DNA of 64,000 nucleotides from Pseudomonadales bacterium. Its GTDB lineage: Bacteria > Pseudomonadota > Gammaproteobacteria > Pseudomonadales > DT-91. A program made the position numbers and the translations under genes. The notes beneath the pieces are model-generated. The model saw only the letters and a program-made list of their open reading frames with translations, made no database searches and was not told the DNA's origin. Positions within the stretch are counted from its first letter, which is position 1, and the number at the start of each line of letters is the position of its first letter. Location of the stretch: NCBI GenBank assembly GCA_013215055.1, contig JABSRQ010000001.1, positions 1 to 64,000 on the forward strand, read 5' to 3'. Below are positions 10,281 through 19,150 of the stretch, one piece after another.

Positions 10281-11300
10281 ATGTTTAAGTCGTTCTTTTT
10301 AGATAAAAAATGGGCCCTTTGGTCGATACTGGGCTCTGCCATTATTCTGCTGGTTACCTGGTATAAGGTCATGCTGGATGTGCAAATCAATGAATGGTTT
10401 GGGGGCTTTTATAATATGATTCAGCAAGCCCTAACCACACCGGGCTCGGTCACCTTTGCTGAATACCTGGAACCCTGTTTGGTTTTTGCCAAGATAGCCG
10501 CCATCTATATTGTTGTTGCGGTACTGTTAGAATTTTTTGTAAAACATTATGTCTTCCGCTGGCGTACGGCGATGAACGAATATTATATGGCTAACTGGGA
10601 TCAGCTGCGCCATATTGAAGGCGCGGCACAACGTGTGCAGGAAGATACCATGCGCTTTGCCAGGATTATGGAAACTCTGGGCGTCGCGTTTATCCGCTCA
10701 ATAATGACCCTGGCAGCCTTTCTGCCAATTCTCTGGGGACTCAGTGAACATATCACAGAGCTGCCATGGATAGGCCCTGTTGATCAGGCGCTGGTTTATA
10801 TCGCCATCATATCCGCCGCTTCAGGCACCTTATTACTGGCTGTTGTAGGCATCAAATTACCGGGACTGGAATTCAATAATCAGCGTGTTGAAGCCGCCTA
10901 TAGAAAAGAGTTGGTACTGGGCGAAGATCATGAAGACAGGGCTGAGCCTGCTACTATTAAAGAACTGTTCAGCAATGTGCGTAAAAACTACTATCGCCTG
11001 TATAAACACTATATGTATTTTGATGTGGCCAAGTGGTCTTATATTCAATTCACGGTGATCGTACCCTATATCGCACTGGGCCCCACCATCGTCTCTGGTG
11101 CGGTTACGCTGGGTATCTTGCAACGTATCGTTGCCGCCTTTAGCAAGGTTGAGAATTCCTTTCAGTTCCTGGTGCATTCATGGAGCACCATCGTTGAATT
11201 GATCTCCATCTATAAGCGTTTGAGTGCCTTTGAGAGCCAATTAACGGATAAAAATGTAGTGGACGATTCGCCACTTAATCAAGTTCAATCTGAAACCTAG
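10281..11300 (+). CDS. sbmA: SbmA/BacA-family peptide transporter
   Basis: This is a 339-residue inner-membrane protein with SbmA/BacA features: KKWALWSILGSAIILLVTWYKV at the first helix, QINEWFGGFYN, FRWRTAMNEYYM, and a late VENSFQFLVHSWSTIVELISIYKRL segment. SbmA is a homodimeric, proton-driven importer of peptide antibiotics, microcins and modified peptides; BacA relatives matter in host association. The protein lacks the C-terminal ATPase of BclA-type relatives, as expected for SbmA. ATG 10281 is used rather than an upstream in-frame start at 10221. No partner gene is adjacent. Confidence 0.88.
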   Translation: MFKSFFLDKKWALWSILGSAIILLVTWYKVMLDVQINEWFGGFYNMIQQALTTPGSVTFAEYLEPCLVFAKIAAIYIVVAVLLEFFVKHYVFRWRTAMNEYYMANWDQLRHIEGAAQRVQEDTMRFARIMETLGVAFIRSIMTLAAFLPILWGLSEHITELPWIGPVDQALVYIAIISAASGTLLLAVVGIKLPGLEFNNQRVEAAYRKELVLGEDHEDRAEPATIKELFSNVRKNYYRLYKHYMYFDVAKWSYIQFTVIVPYIALGPTIVSGAVTLGILQRIVAAFSKVENSFQFLVHSWSTIVELISIYKRLSAFESQLTDKNVVDDSPLNQVQSET

Positions 11301-11593
11301 ATCTTTCTTTTTCCTCTGCGCCCCTATCATTCGCGACCGGGGCTAGACTTCTAATACATCATTTTCTTTAGCCTATATAGCGGCAATAATGTCTGTGCCC
11401 ACCGCAAAGCCATTATCGTCTACCGCCAGCAGTAAAAGTCCTTCAACTCGACACGGTATCACTTTATGATACCTAAGATCCCGCGCAAACAATAAATAGT
11501 GATACCTATTAAAAAGCGCTTTTTTCCACAGGTAAGCTGCGATTAAATGCTTGTTAACAAAAAGCATACATAAAAAAGGCACCACCATTAGCC

Positions 11594-12364
11594 ATGGAGT
11601 ATCAAAATAAAACCCGCGTTTTTCTGGAAACCCTGAAAAAAGAGATCAAGGCCAAGGCTATTCCCTATCAACAGCTGGCCGATAAGTTAGGGGTTTCATT
11701 GCTAACGATTAAACGTCAGGTCAATGCAGAAGATATATCCATGTCTAAACTCATGGCCCTCTGTGAAGTCGCCGATATCGATATAAGTGATATATGGCGA
11801 CAAATTGAAATGGAACGCCCAAAACATACGATGTATACCCAGGAACAGGACCTGGCCTTCTCTAAAAACCCACATTTGTGGCGCTATTTTGAAACCCTAT
11901 TTTTCGAGGACTTGTCCCCTAAAGACATAGAAAAAAAATACCAGATCAGCCCGGCCTCCACCCACGCCTATTTACGCAAACTTGAGATGTTGGGCTTAAT
12001 TCAGTTATCCGTGCACGGTAATATACGTATGTTAGTCAGCTCGCCTCTTGGATTCGGCGATGGCCATACGTTGGCCGTGGATCAGGGCTTAAGGAACGTA
12101 TTTTACGACGTCGCCGAGCAATGTTTTAGCCCCGGTACATCAGCCGCATTAACGATAAAAAAAGACCTGAAACTCAGTAAAGAATTACGCGGACAATTAC
12201 ACCTGGATATCTATGAGCTGGTGTCTAAATACGCCAATATATCTGAACGTTATTTTATCCCCAGCAACCAACCACAACTGAGCATCATCACCTGTGACTA
12301 TAAAGCCCAAAATTTTATTGGCGAAGCGCCTATCACAGACATCATCAACAACGACTTACCATAA
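11594..12364 (+). CDS. XRE-type transcriptional regulator, copy 1 of tandem pair
   Basis: The N-terminal 65 residues form a Cro/C1-type helix-turn-helix (YQQLADKLGVSLLTIKRQV). The central part (85-140) has a second winged-helix-like stretch (LSPKDIEKKYQISPASTHAYLRKLEMLGLI), and the C-terminal 100 residues are an unassigned, possibly sensory domain ending in a conserved YxxISERYF segment. The next gene, 11 bp downstream, is a paralogue with the same domain order, so the two probably form one operon and may heterodimerise or compete for operators. The target genes are unknown. Confidence 0.8.
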   Translation: MEYQNKTRVFLETLKKEIKAKAIPYQQLADKLGVSLLTIKRQVNAEDISMSKLMALCEVADIDISDIWRQIEMERPKHTMYTQEQDLAFSKNPHLWRYFETLFFEDLSPKDIEKKYQISPASTHAYLRKLEMLGLIQLSVHGNIRMLVSSPLGFGDGHTLAVDQGLRNVFYDVAEQCFSPGTSAALTIKKDLKLSKELRGQLHLDIYELVSKYANISERYFIPSNQPQLSIITCDYKAQNFIGEAPITDIINNDLP

Positions 12365-12375
12365 GACATTCCGCC

Positions 12376-13137
12376 ATGAACTATCAGGACAAAATCAAAC
12401 GTTGTTTATCGTTTATAAAAGATGAAGTGAAAACGCAAGGGGACACTTATCAGCAGCTGGCCGATAAATTAGAAATTTCACTGCTAACGGTTAAACGCCA
12501 GCTCAATGCAGGTGAAATATCCATGTCCAAACTTCTGGCACTATGTGATGCCGTGGGACTTGATTTTATCGATGTATGGAATGCCATAGAACAACAGGAA
12601 CAAACACACAATGTATTCAGCGAGCAGCAGGATAAGGCTTTTTATCAACATCCGGCCCTGTACACCTATTTCAAGGCGCTGTATCAATTTCAACAAAGCC
12701 CGGAGGAGATTGAACAATTCTGGTCAATAAGTCCCGCCTCCAGCGAGGCTTATCTGAATAAATTACAAACTATTGGCATCATCGAAAGAGGAAAAAATAC
12801 GTATTTTAAATTCCTCGTTTCTGGCCCGATAGATTTTTCAGATGACAGCTTGATGGTGAGCAGTAATATCCAGAAAAATTTAAAAATCATTGGTGACAAT
12901 ATCGTTACCGGAAAAGGTGGTGCCGATCTATTATTGGTGAAACCTTTAAAGCTTAATGAAGAGATCCGGGAAAAAATGTATGCCGAAATACAGGAGATTG
13001 CCAATAAATATAGCGAACTCTCGCAACGCTATTTCAACTTAGCCGACCTGCCCACACAGCAGTTATTTATCTGCGACTATCTGCCTGAAAGAGATGTTCA
13101 GGCCGAACTGATTGTTGATGTCACGAAGTTTGAATAG
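12376..13137 (+). CDS. XRE-type transcriptional regulator, copy 2 of tandem pair
   Basis: This is a 253-residue paralogue of the preceding gene, aligning along its whole length: the HTH YQQLADKLEISLLTVKRQL, ISMSKLLALCDAV, a central SPEEIEQFWSISPASSEAYL segment and a C-terminal YSELSQRYF segment. The C-terminal domain diverges most, which suggests different signals or partners. The gene is followed within 40 bp by dispersed repeat copy R1. Autoregulation is likely for this class but no clear operator was seen. Confidence 0.8.
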   Translation: MNYQDKIKRCLSFIKDEVKTQGDTYQQLADKLEISLLTVKRQLNAGEISMSKLLALCDAVGLDFIDVWNAIEQQEQTHNVFSEQQDKAFYQHPALYTYFKALYQFQQSPEEIEQFWSISPASSEAYLNKLQTIGIIERGKNTYFKFLVSGPIDFSDDSLMVSSNIQKNLKIIGDNIVTGKGGADLLLVKPLKLNEEIREKMYAEIQEIANKYSELSQRYFNLADLPTQQLFICDYLPERDVQAELIVDVTKFE

Positions 13138-13173
13138 TCAGTACCCATCCAAAATCAGATAAACCATTGATTA

Positions 13174-13332
13174 ATGTATAAGAAGCATTAACGCGCAAAT
13201 GGTTAAAACTCTATGTACCGCCTAAGGTTTTCATTTTTATAGATGGCTTCAATAGAGAACGCTGCCCAATTATATTTAACAATATCTCCTGTTAACAGCT
13301 TCGGCACGTTGGGCTTCAAAAACCTGGCAATG
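13174..13332 (+). repeat. dispersed repeat copy R1
   Basis: The copy starts at the family's sharp 5' edge (ATGTATAAGAAGCATTAACG). It retains CTCTATGTACCGCCT and the CAATATCTCCTGTTAACA half of the hairpin, then loses part of the second hairpin arm before a CAAAAACCTGGCAATG tail that resembles the family's 3' end. It lies between the XRE pair and the beheaded peptidase gene. Confidence 0.85.
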
Positions 13333-13357
13333 TGATGCGCTGGAGGCTGGATTTATT

Positions 13358-13723
13358 TTACAGATGGGCTACTTTGTTTCCCGGCCAACACCCCTTAGCA
13401 ACAACCGCACGCATTCTCTTTTTTTGATCTTCGGTGAATATATACATAGTTTCATCACTCACATAATCCATAAAGTTCATGGTGATAACTGTGCTGCCGC
13501 TGGAGGACGAAGGGTAGGTTGGGATGCCGTCGTATTGTCCTTTGGCAGTCGGAGTATTATGCACCAAATCGCTGGAATCACAGGCGCCATTTGACGCATA
13601 GATATGCAGAAGGCTTAAGCAATGACCTGTCTCATGGATGGCGGTACGGCCTAAAGTCTTGCCATTCTCCGGTACAGGCAGAATGCCATTAGCACCACGC
13701 TTGAAAACATAACATAAATTATG
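13358..13723 (-). pseudogene. M43 (pappalysin-like) metallopeptidase, 3' fragment
   Basis: The minus-strand frame is open from 13723 to TAA 13360-13358 (about 121 codons) and carries the zinc site HETGHCLSLLH (HExxHxxGxxH-type, with a Leu in place of the usual Gly), a short insert with a Cys, and the Met-turn-type NFMDYVSDETMYIFT. This order is typical of M43B peptidases, which are normally secreted and at least 300 residues long. The signal peptide and N-terminal half are missing and a stop follows directly upstream at 13724, exactly at the TetR operator. The gene has been cut off at its 5' end, either by rearrangement or by arrival of the TetR operon. Confidence 0.75.
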
Positions 13724-13728
13724 TTATG
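13708..13728. promoter_or_regulatory. perfect 21-bp palindrome, probable TetR operator
   Basis: CATAACATAA-A-TTATGTTATG is a perfect 10-bp inverted repeat around one base, ending 33 bp before the TetR start codon. Its position and symmetry fit autoregulation by the downstream TetR protein. It overlaps the broken end of the metallopeptidase fragment. Confidence 0.85.
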
Positions 13729-13761
13729 GTTTTATCCACGTTCAACAGATGCATTTTCTTT

Positions 13762-14328
13762 ATGGCAAAAGTCACTAAGCAGGACTGGTTAGATCAAGCG
13801 CTAGAACTACTCGCCAGTGGAGGCCCGTCGGCGGTCACATTACAGGCATTGTTAGACAGGCTAAACGTGTCACATGGCTCTTTTTATCATCATTTTTCCA
13901 ATCGTCAGGCGCTGACCGATGCGATGTTGGAACATTGGGAACAAACAATGACAGCCGACATCCTCGATAGCAGCGGTCAGATAGTTGATTTAGGGCCACG
14001 GCTAGACAATCTCATCAATCAAGGCGAGGGTCTCTTTACCCTGCAAACCCCGCTGGAGAACGCGATTCGTAGCTGGGCTCAAACAGACAACAGCGTCAAG
14101 AATGCCCTGCAGCGAGTGGACAAGATGCGCCGTGAACATTGTCAGGCTTTGGCAGCACTGGTTGTCGAAGACCACGACGCAGCCGTTAGACTCGGCGACC
14201 TGGTACACGCTGTTTTTATAGGTACACAGCAAAATATGCCAGCCTATAGCGCCGAAGAAACACAGGCGGTTTACCGAACCCTGATGGAGTTAGTCATGAG
14301 CCAGCTCAACTTAGACAGTTCAACTTAG
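13762..14328 (+). CDS. TetR-family transcriptional regulator
   Basis: This encodes 188 residues. The N-terminal DNA-binding domain (about 1-55) contains ALELLASGGPSAVTLQALLDRLNVSHGSFYHHF, the standard TetR recognition helix region. The C-terminal part is helical with AVRLGDLVHAVFIG. ATG 13762 is preferred; the in-frame ATG at 13726 lies inside the operator palindrome. It heads an operon with the DUF1295 protein and the FAD oxidoreductase (gaps 79 and 4 bp), so it probably represses these and itself until a ligand binds. The ligand is unknown. Confidence 0.88.
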   Translation: MAKVTKQDWLDQALELLASGGPSAVTLQALLDRLNVSHGSFYHHFSNRQALTDAMLEHWEQTMTADILDSSGQIVDLGPRLDNLINQGEGLFTLQTPLENAIRSWAQTDNSVKNALQRVDKMRREHCQALAALVVEDHDAAVRLGDLVHAVFIGTQQNMPAYSAEETQAVYRTLMELVMSQLNLDSST

Positions 14329-14407
14329 CCTGTCACGGTGATAACACGACACAGCGTTATTGTTTAATAACGCTGACTATTCATTGAACTTGTGGAGAAT
14401 AATAATA

Positions 14408-15277
14408 ATGCATACAGATATGCGCCACATCTATATGGCCTACGGGTTAACATTAGCCGTTGGCACTGCAGCCCTGTTGCTGTTGCCCTATACACCACTA
14501 TGGAATGCGCTGATCGCCGATGTCATCGCTACGGCGATCATCTTTGCCTTTAGCCGCTACCATAAAAATTCCAGTTTCTACGATGCCTATTGGAGCGTCA
14601 TTCCGCCGTTATTAATGCTTTATTGGATGATGACGGGCCCCAATGCCGACGACTTGCGTGTGTGGCTGGTCTTTGCCCTGGTGAACTTCTGGGCCATACG
14701 CCTGACATGGAACTGGGCCAGCCACTGGCAGGGGCTGAGCCATGAAGATTGGCGTTATAGTGACCTGCGAAACAACGTGCCCGCCAGCCTGGCCCCTTGT
14801 CTGGATTTCATCGCCATACATCTGCTACCCACGCTACAAGTCTTTGTCGCTTGTCTACCGATGTATATTATCAGTCAATATCCGGTCTCGGCATTCAACG
14901 GCCTGGATATCATCGCCGCTGCAGTCACCTTTTTTGCCGTCCTCATTGAGCTGTTTTCCGATATTCAGCTGCACCGTTTCCTGGGACAACGTAAAGCCGG
15001 GGAGTTCATCAACAGTGGTCTGTGGTCATGGTCTAGACACCCTAATTACTTTGGTGAATTGTCGTTCTGGTGTGGGCTTATGTTATTTGGCTTTGCCGCC
15101 AGCCCTGCGCATTACCTCTGGTTCATCCCTGGCGCAGTGTTGATGACGTTGATGATCGTGTTTATCAGTATACCGATGATGGATGAACGCAGTGCTGTAA
15201 GGCGCCCCGGTTATTCCGAACATATAAAAAAGGTATCGCGACTGATTCCCATGCCCCCCAGAAAAGCGTCTCACTGA
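14408..15277 (+). CDS. DUF1295 membrane protein (steroid 5-alpha-reductase-like)
   Basis: A 289-residue integral membrane protein with about 7-8 helices. The C-terminal half has the DUF1295/steroid-reductase-like signature: SDIQLHRFL, GLWSWSRHPNYFGEL and late YSEHIKKVSRLIP. The RHPNYFGE block is the NADPH-binding-type motif shared with isoprenylcysteine methyltransferases and steroid 5-alpha-reductases. A GGAG ribosome site about 10 bp upstream supports ATG 14408. It sits between TetR and an FAD oxidoreductase, which suggests a reductive conversion of a lipid or steroid-like compound; the substrate is inference only. Confidence 0.85.
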   Translation: MHTDMRHIYMAYGLTLAVGTAALLLLPYTPLWNALIADVIATAIIFAFSRYHKNSSFYDAYWSVIPPLLMLYWMMTGPNADDLRVWLVFALVNFWAIRLTWNWASHWQGLSHEDWRYSDLRNNVPASLAPCLDFIAIHLLPTLQVFVACLPMYIISQYPVSAFNGLDIIAAAVTFFAVLIELFSDIQLHRFLGQRKAGEFINSGLWSWSRHPNYFGELSFWCGLMLFGFAASPAHYLWFIPGAVLMTLMIVFISIPMMDERSAVRRPGYSEHIKKVSRLIPMPPRKASH

Positions 15278-15281
15278 GGCT

Positions 15282-16442
15282 ATGGCTGATTTAATGGTTA
15301 CTACACATCGTAAACGCATCGTTATCATCGGCCTCGGTGATACCGGTATTTTGTCGGCTGTGCGTCTGAGCGACGAGTTCGATATTACTGCCATCTCCCC
15401 AAAACCTTTGATGCTTAGCGGGCAAGAGCTGGGACTAAGGCTTTGTAAACCTGATGTTTGGTCTAGGGAATATCGACAGCATTTTAGTGCCTACCAAGGC
15501 CTGGATAACGTTAATATCATTCACGGTAGCGTCAAGATCATAGACAGCGAAAATAACTCCGTTAGCGTTAGACACAATGATGGCGTCGAACAGCGAATAA
15601 CTTACGATGTGTTGTTAATTGCCAGCGGTGTCAGTAACGGATTTTGGCGTAATAATCTAGAGCAGGATATCGATAGCATCGATAAGCAGCTAAAAATCCA
15701 GGCCCAAAATATACAGTCGGCTCGTCGTATCGCCATTGTTGGTGCAGGAGCAACAGGCGTCAGTGCAGCAGCTAATATTGCGACGGCCTTTGCCGATAAA
15801 GAAGTACATCTGTTCTTCAGTCGCAAATCGATTTTGCCCGATTATCATCCCAAAACACAAAAGAAACTGAAGCGAAAATTGCAGCGAGTAGGCGTTATTC
15901 TACATCCGGAGCACCGCGCCCGTATTGATAGCAATAGTGGCTATAAATCCCTGTCAGCCGGAAATTTGCATTGGACTACTGGCCAGGACGACTTTAACGC
16001 AGATCTGATACTCTGGGCTGTAGGACAACTGCAAGCCAATAATGCCTTTATCCCCAAGGCTATGTTAGATGCAGATGGCTTTGTTAAAACGGATGCCTAC
16101 CTGCGTGTTCATGGCCACCAGAATATTTTCTGCGTGGGTGATATCGCGGCGACGGATGCCAATCGCAGCTCAGCCAGAAACGGCGGTTATAATATTGTTG
16201 CAGACAATATCAGGCATTATCTCAATAACCGCAGCACTAGGCAGAAAGCCTTTAAGCCTGTCAGTTATCGATGGGGCTCGATACTCGGCTTGCAAGATAA
16301 TGGGCTGACAGTCTATACACCCAAAGGCGGCAGCTTTCGCTTTTCGCATTGGAGCGTCACTCAGCTGTTATTTCCCGTTATTGTCAGGAAGATGATCTAT
16401 AAAGGTGTGCGGAAAGAGGCTAGCCCTTCGCTTCGGGAATAA
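15282..16442 (+). CDS. FAD-dependent NAD(P)H oxidoreductase (AIF/NDH-2-like)
   Basis: This 386-residue flavoprotein has two dinucleotide folds: the FAD site VIIGLGDTGILSA near the N-terminus and an NAD(P)H site IAIVGAGATGVSAA near residue 150. The C-terminal FAD ribityl motif NIFCVGDIAA is also present. No redox-active CxxxxC pair is seen, which places it with AIF, FSP1 or NDH-2-type enzymes that pass electrons to quinones or other acceptors, not with the glutathione-reductase type. It begins 4 bp after the DUF1295 gene, so it is co-transcribed and could supply reducing power to it. Repeat copy R2 starts just after its stop codon. Confidence 0.85.
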   Translation: MADLMVTTHRKRIVIIGLGDTGILSAVRLSDEFDITAISPKPLMLSGQELGLRLCKPDVWSREYRQHFSAYQGLDNVNIIHGSVKIIDSENNSVSVRHNDGVEQRITYDVLLIASGVSNGFWRNNLEQDIDSIDKQLKIQAQNIQSARRIAIVGAGATGVSAAANIATAFADKEVHLFFSRKSILPDYHPKTQKKLKRKLQRVGVILHPEHRARIDSNSGYKSLSAGNLHWTTGQDDFNADLILWAVGQLQANNAFIPKAMLDADGFVKTDAYLRVHGHQNIFCVGDIAATDANRSSARNGGYNIVADNIRHYLNNRSTRQKAFKPVSYRWGSILGLQDNGLTVYTPKGGSFRFSHWSVTQLLFPVIVRKMIYKGVRKEASPSLRE

Positions 16443-16445
16443 AAG

Positions 16446-16628
16446 TATTGAATGCGTAATTGCTTCAATCTCGATTTACCGCCTGAAATTTTCATTGTTA
16501 TAGAGGGTTTCAATAAAGAGAAAGCTGCCCGATTAAAGCTAACAACACTCCCCTGTTAAAATCTTAAATTCTAACCTGGGAGTATTGGTCGTGGAATAAC
16601 CTGCCAGCTAAAAAATCAGCATGGATAG
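16446..16628 (+). repeat. dispersed repeat copy R2
   Basis: Its 5' 15-20 bp are diverged (TTGAATGCGTAATTGCTTCAA), but the rest is nearly full length: ACCGCCTGAAATTTTCATT, the AGAGAAAGCTGCCCGATTAA block, hairpin arms ACTCCCCTGTTA and TAACCTGGGAGT, and the GCATGGATAG end. The hairpin arms differ from other copies on both sides in a way that keeps pairing. Confidence 0.8.
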
Positions 16629-17024
16629 CTCGCTTTGTACAGGCCGCTTTAGCCTCATTAAGAACTTTTTATTAATAGTAAATCCACTTTCGATTGGCGG
16701 GTTTATTGCGTATGAGAAATGAGTTTTATTGAGGGGCGCTTTCGAGGCTTAAGCAGCTATCTCTGTGAAGGGCATGACTCAGAGCTGCTATGAGCTATTC
16801 TCGGAAATGCCTAAGCCCCTTAGCTATTCTTAATCTGTTGAGCTAACCAGTCGCTTAAAATTGGGGATGTACGACCCATCGTTACAGTGATCAAACATCA
16901 AAAAATCTGTAAATAAGGATCCTGCATGTCAACCTAATTCAAAACCACGCGTTTTATAGATTAACCAAGGGTATTATCTGACGACGATTTTGCCTTTAAC
17001 ACGGTTTAAGATACATTGAGCTTT
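16629..17024. other. intergenic stretch, no gene recognised
   Basis: This is about 400 bp between repeat R2 and the sigma-factor operon. No open frame with coding character was seen. The last 100 bp should contain the promoter of the operon starting at 17025. Confidence 0.5.
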
Positions 17025-17321
17025 ATGAAAATTTGCCAACACAACCATCCTTTTTATACGGCATTATGCTACTGCTTGTTGCTGCTGGCTTTTACCCACA
17101 CACAAGCACAAACCGGTTCAATGAATGATCAGCCTCAAAAGAAGAAGCTAAGTCATATCGGCGATTCCGCTACAAAAGCCGATAAAGACATGCTGTTGTT
17201 TTTGGCCGAATTTGATGAAATGGATAACGACACCTTTGAAATGATGGTCTTTCATGGCCTCAATGATCAGGCTGCTGAAGATAAACAGCCCCCTGCAGAT
17301 AGGTTATATAATGAAGATTAA
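17025..17321 (+). CDS. small exported protein of unknown function, first gene of sigma operon
   Basis: This encodes 98 residues with a signal peptide (CYCLLLLAFTHTQA/Q) and a short hydrophilic, acidic mature part containing DKDMLLFLAEFDEMDNDTFE. I do not recognise a domain. It overlaps the following DUF3106 gene by 11 bp, which suggests translational coupling, and it heads an apparent five-gene operon that contains an ECF sigma factor. Confidence 0.65.
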   Translation: MKICQHNHPFYTALCYCLLLLAFTHTQAQTGSMNDQPQKKKLSHIGDSATKADKDMLLFLAEFDEMDNDTFEMMVFHGLNDQAAEDKQPPADRLYNED

Positions 17322-17769
17322 ATACTGGGCTTTATGCTGTTTGAGTTTAAGTATGCTGAGTGCTTCTCTTTTTGCGCAGAGCTGGGATGAGCTACCGCAA
17401 ACCACACAGCTAACACTTAAGCCGTTTCAATCCCAGTGGCAGACTATGCCAGAAGCCAAACAGCAGAAATTGCTTAAGGCCGCCCAACGCTGGCAGCAGA
17501 TGAACCCAGAGCAGAAACAGCAAGCTAAGCAACGTTTGAAACGTTGGCAAAGCCTGTCCAGTACAAAACAGCAACGCGTCGCAAAGCGCTACCAACAGTT
17601 TAAACAATTGTCGCCAACCGATGCTCGACGTGTTAAAAAACAATTTAAACGTTTTCAAAGTCTGCCGCCACATAAGCAACAGACTTTGAAAAAACGTTGG
17701 AAGAAGGTTAGCCCTGAGCAAAAAAAACAGCAGTACCATAAAACAAAAAGGTCCCATACATCACCCTAA
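17311..17769 (+). CDS. DUF3106 exported protein
   Basis: The protein has 152 residues: a signal peptide (SMLSASLFAQ) and then repeated short helices of the pattern W-x(3)-P-x-x-K-Q-x-L-x-K, such as TMPEAKQQKLL, MNPEQKQQAKQRL, LSSTKQQRVAKRY and LPPHKQQTLKKRW. This is the DUF3106 pattern; the protein is very rich in Lys, Gln and Arg. In other bacteria DUF3106 proteins commonly sit beside a sigma-70-family factor and its putative anti-sigma protein, as here. The role is unknown; a periplasmic chaperone or sensor-like role is speculative. Confidence 0.8.
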   Translation: MKIKYWALCCLSLSMLSASLFAQSWDELPQTTQLTLKPFQSQWQTMPEAKQQKLLKAAQRWQQMNPEQKQQAKQRLKRWQSLSSTKQQRVAKRYQQFKQLSPTDARRVKKQFKRFQSLPPHKQQTLKKRWKKVSPEQKKQQYHKTKRSHTSP

Positions 17770-17786
17770 AGCCGTTAGCACAATCT

Positions 17787-18611
17787 ATGTTGATAAGCGC
17801 TGTGTTTTTAATACAGCCACCTGCCATAGCTAGCGATAATTCTTGGCTAGGGGATGACTATCGGCCAAATTCCATCATAGCCCGTATCGGTGAAGATGAG
17901 AGCAGCCGTTTAACCAGCCTTGAAACACAGTTTAACCTCATCAATTATCATGTTTTCCAAGCCAGATACACGCAAGTCAGCCATACGTCAGCAGCACAGG
18001 AATTGGATATTGAACAATATCTACTCGCCTTTAGCAGTGACCCGATGGCCATTTGGTCTCTATCAACACGCTATGAATACAGCGGTGATAAAGATACGCT
18101 AACCGCTAAAGAAGTTGAGCTTTCTCTGCAATATGCCCCCGCCCAATGGCTGATTGCAGTTGGCTATCAACATGCGGCCATAGAGATTGTATTAGCAAGA
18201 AAAGGCTTCACGTTGCCGGTGCAAAGAGACGGTGCCTCTGTGTTTTGGCAACTATCCCTAGACAGCTGGCTGATAGACGTTAGCGCGTCCGCTTATCGCT
18301 ATGATCGAGACCTGTCTGGATTTAATCAACCACGGCGCTCCAGCAATAACCGACAAAGCAGTTTATTAACTCAAGTGTTTTCATTATTGGATTGGCATGT
18401 CAGCACCACGCTCAGCCACCATTGGTCTGCAACGATGCTGGAATTGGGCTTGGTGCGTTATTTTTATACAGTGACTCAAACAGCATCAAACCAAGTCATG
18501 AGCCAGCTGAACTATCAGCTCACGGATGCCATGAGCCTGGGAGCACAGCTAAGTACGGAATTGGATGATGTCGTGTGGTATTCCGAGCTATCGCTGGGGT
18601 ATCACTGGTGA
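17787..18611 (+). CDS. putative outer-membrane barrel protein in sigma operon
   Basis: A 274-residue protein with a short signal (PPAIAS/D) followed by alternating-hydrophobicity strands rich in aromatic residues, for example YEYSGDKDTLTAKEVELSLQYAPAQWLIAVGY, and ending in YHW. This fits an outer-membrane beta-barrel of 10-12 strands, though I do not recognise the family. Its stop codon overlaps the GTG start of the sigma factor (GTGA), so the two are translationally coupled. Confidence 0.65.
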   Translation: MLISAVFLIQPPAIASDNSWLGDDYRPNSIIARIGEDESSRLTSLETQFNLINYHVFQARYTQVSHTSAAQELDIEQYLLAFSSDPMAIWSLSTRYEYSGDKDTLTAKEVELSLQYAPAQWLIAVGYQHAAIEIVLARKGFTLPVQRDGASVFWQLSLDSWLIDVSASAYRYDRDLSGFNQPRRSSNNRQSSLLTQVFSLLDWHVSTTLSHHWSATMLELGLVRYFYTVTQTASNQVMSQLNYQLTDAMSLGAQLSTELDDVVWYSELSLGYHW

Positions 18612-19150
18612 TAAACCATACTCGAGCCCTCAATCAATTTCTAAAATCGGTGCAAAACCGTGCCTTTGTCACGGCTAAATTTTCCACCGCCAATGAAGAT
18701 GATGCCTTGGATGTGGTGCAAGACAGTATGTTTAAACTGGCACAAAAATACGCCCACAAACCAGAAGATGAATGGCCAGCCTTATTCCAACGCATCTTAC
18801 AAAACCGCCTCAAAGATTATTACCGTAGTCAAAAAATGAAAAAGTTATTTTATTTTTGGCAACAGCATGAAAACACGGAATCTAAACAGGTCTTTGATAT
18901 CGCTAGTTTGTCCCCTTCCCCTGCACAACACCATGCCAGCCAGCAACAAAAAACGGCGTTAAACGGCGCCTTAAAAAAACTGCCTCAACGTCAACAAGAA
19001 GCCTTTGTCTTACGTGCATTGTGGGAATATTCCACCGCAGAAACGGCCAATATCATGCATTGCACCGAAGGCAGCGTTAAAACCCATTATTCACGTGCCA
19101 ACGCGGCATTACAAAAACATCTACAGGAGAACGAAGATGAAAAACGATGA
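18608..19150 (+). CDS. ECF-type RNA polymerase sigma factor
   Basis: The GTG start at 18608 overlaps the previous stop, giving 180 residues. Region 2 contains FVTAKFSTANEDDALDVVQDSMFKLAQKYAH, the DDALDVVQD type of helix found in this sigma group. Region 4 contains LPQRQQEAFVLRALWEYSTAETANIMHCTEGSVKTHYSRA, a clear HTH. It is followed with overlap by a small single-TM protein that may act as its anti-sigma factor. It probably directs expression of its own operon and some envelope genes. Confidence 0.88.
   Translation: MINHTRALNQFLKSVQNRAFVTAKFSTANEDDALDVVQDSMFKLAQKYAHKPEDEWPALFQRILQNRLKDYYRSQKMKKLFYFWQQHENTESKQVFDIASLSPSPAQHHASQQQKTALNGALKKLPQRQQEAFVLRALWEYSTAETANIMHCTEGSVKTHYSRANAALQKHLQENEDEKR

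Noticed and set aside
11373..11588. 71-codon minus-strand frame before the XRE pair, ending LLLLAVDDNGFAVGTDIIAAI
   Set aside because: The end looks faintly coding, but there is no start context or family match, and the first part is unlike protein. It might be an old remnant.
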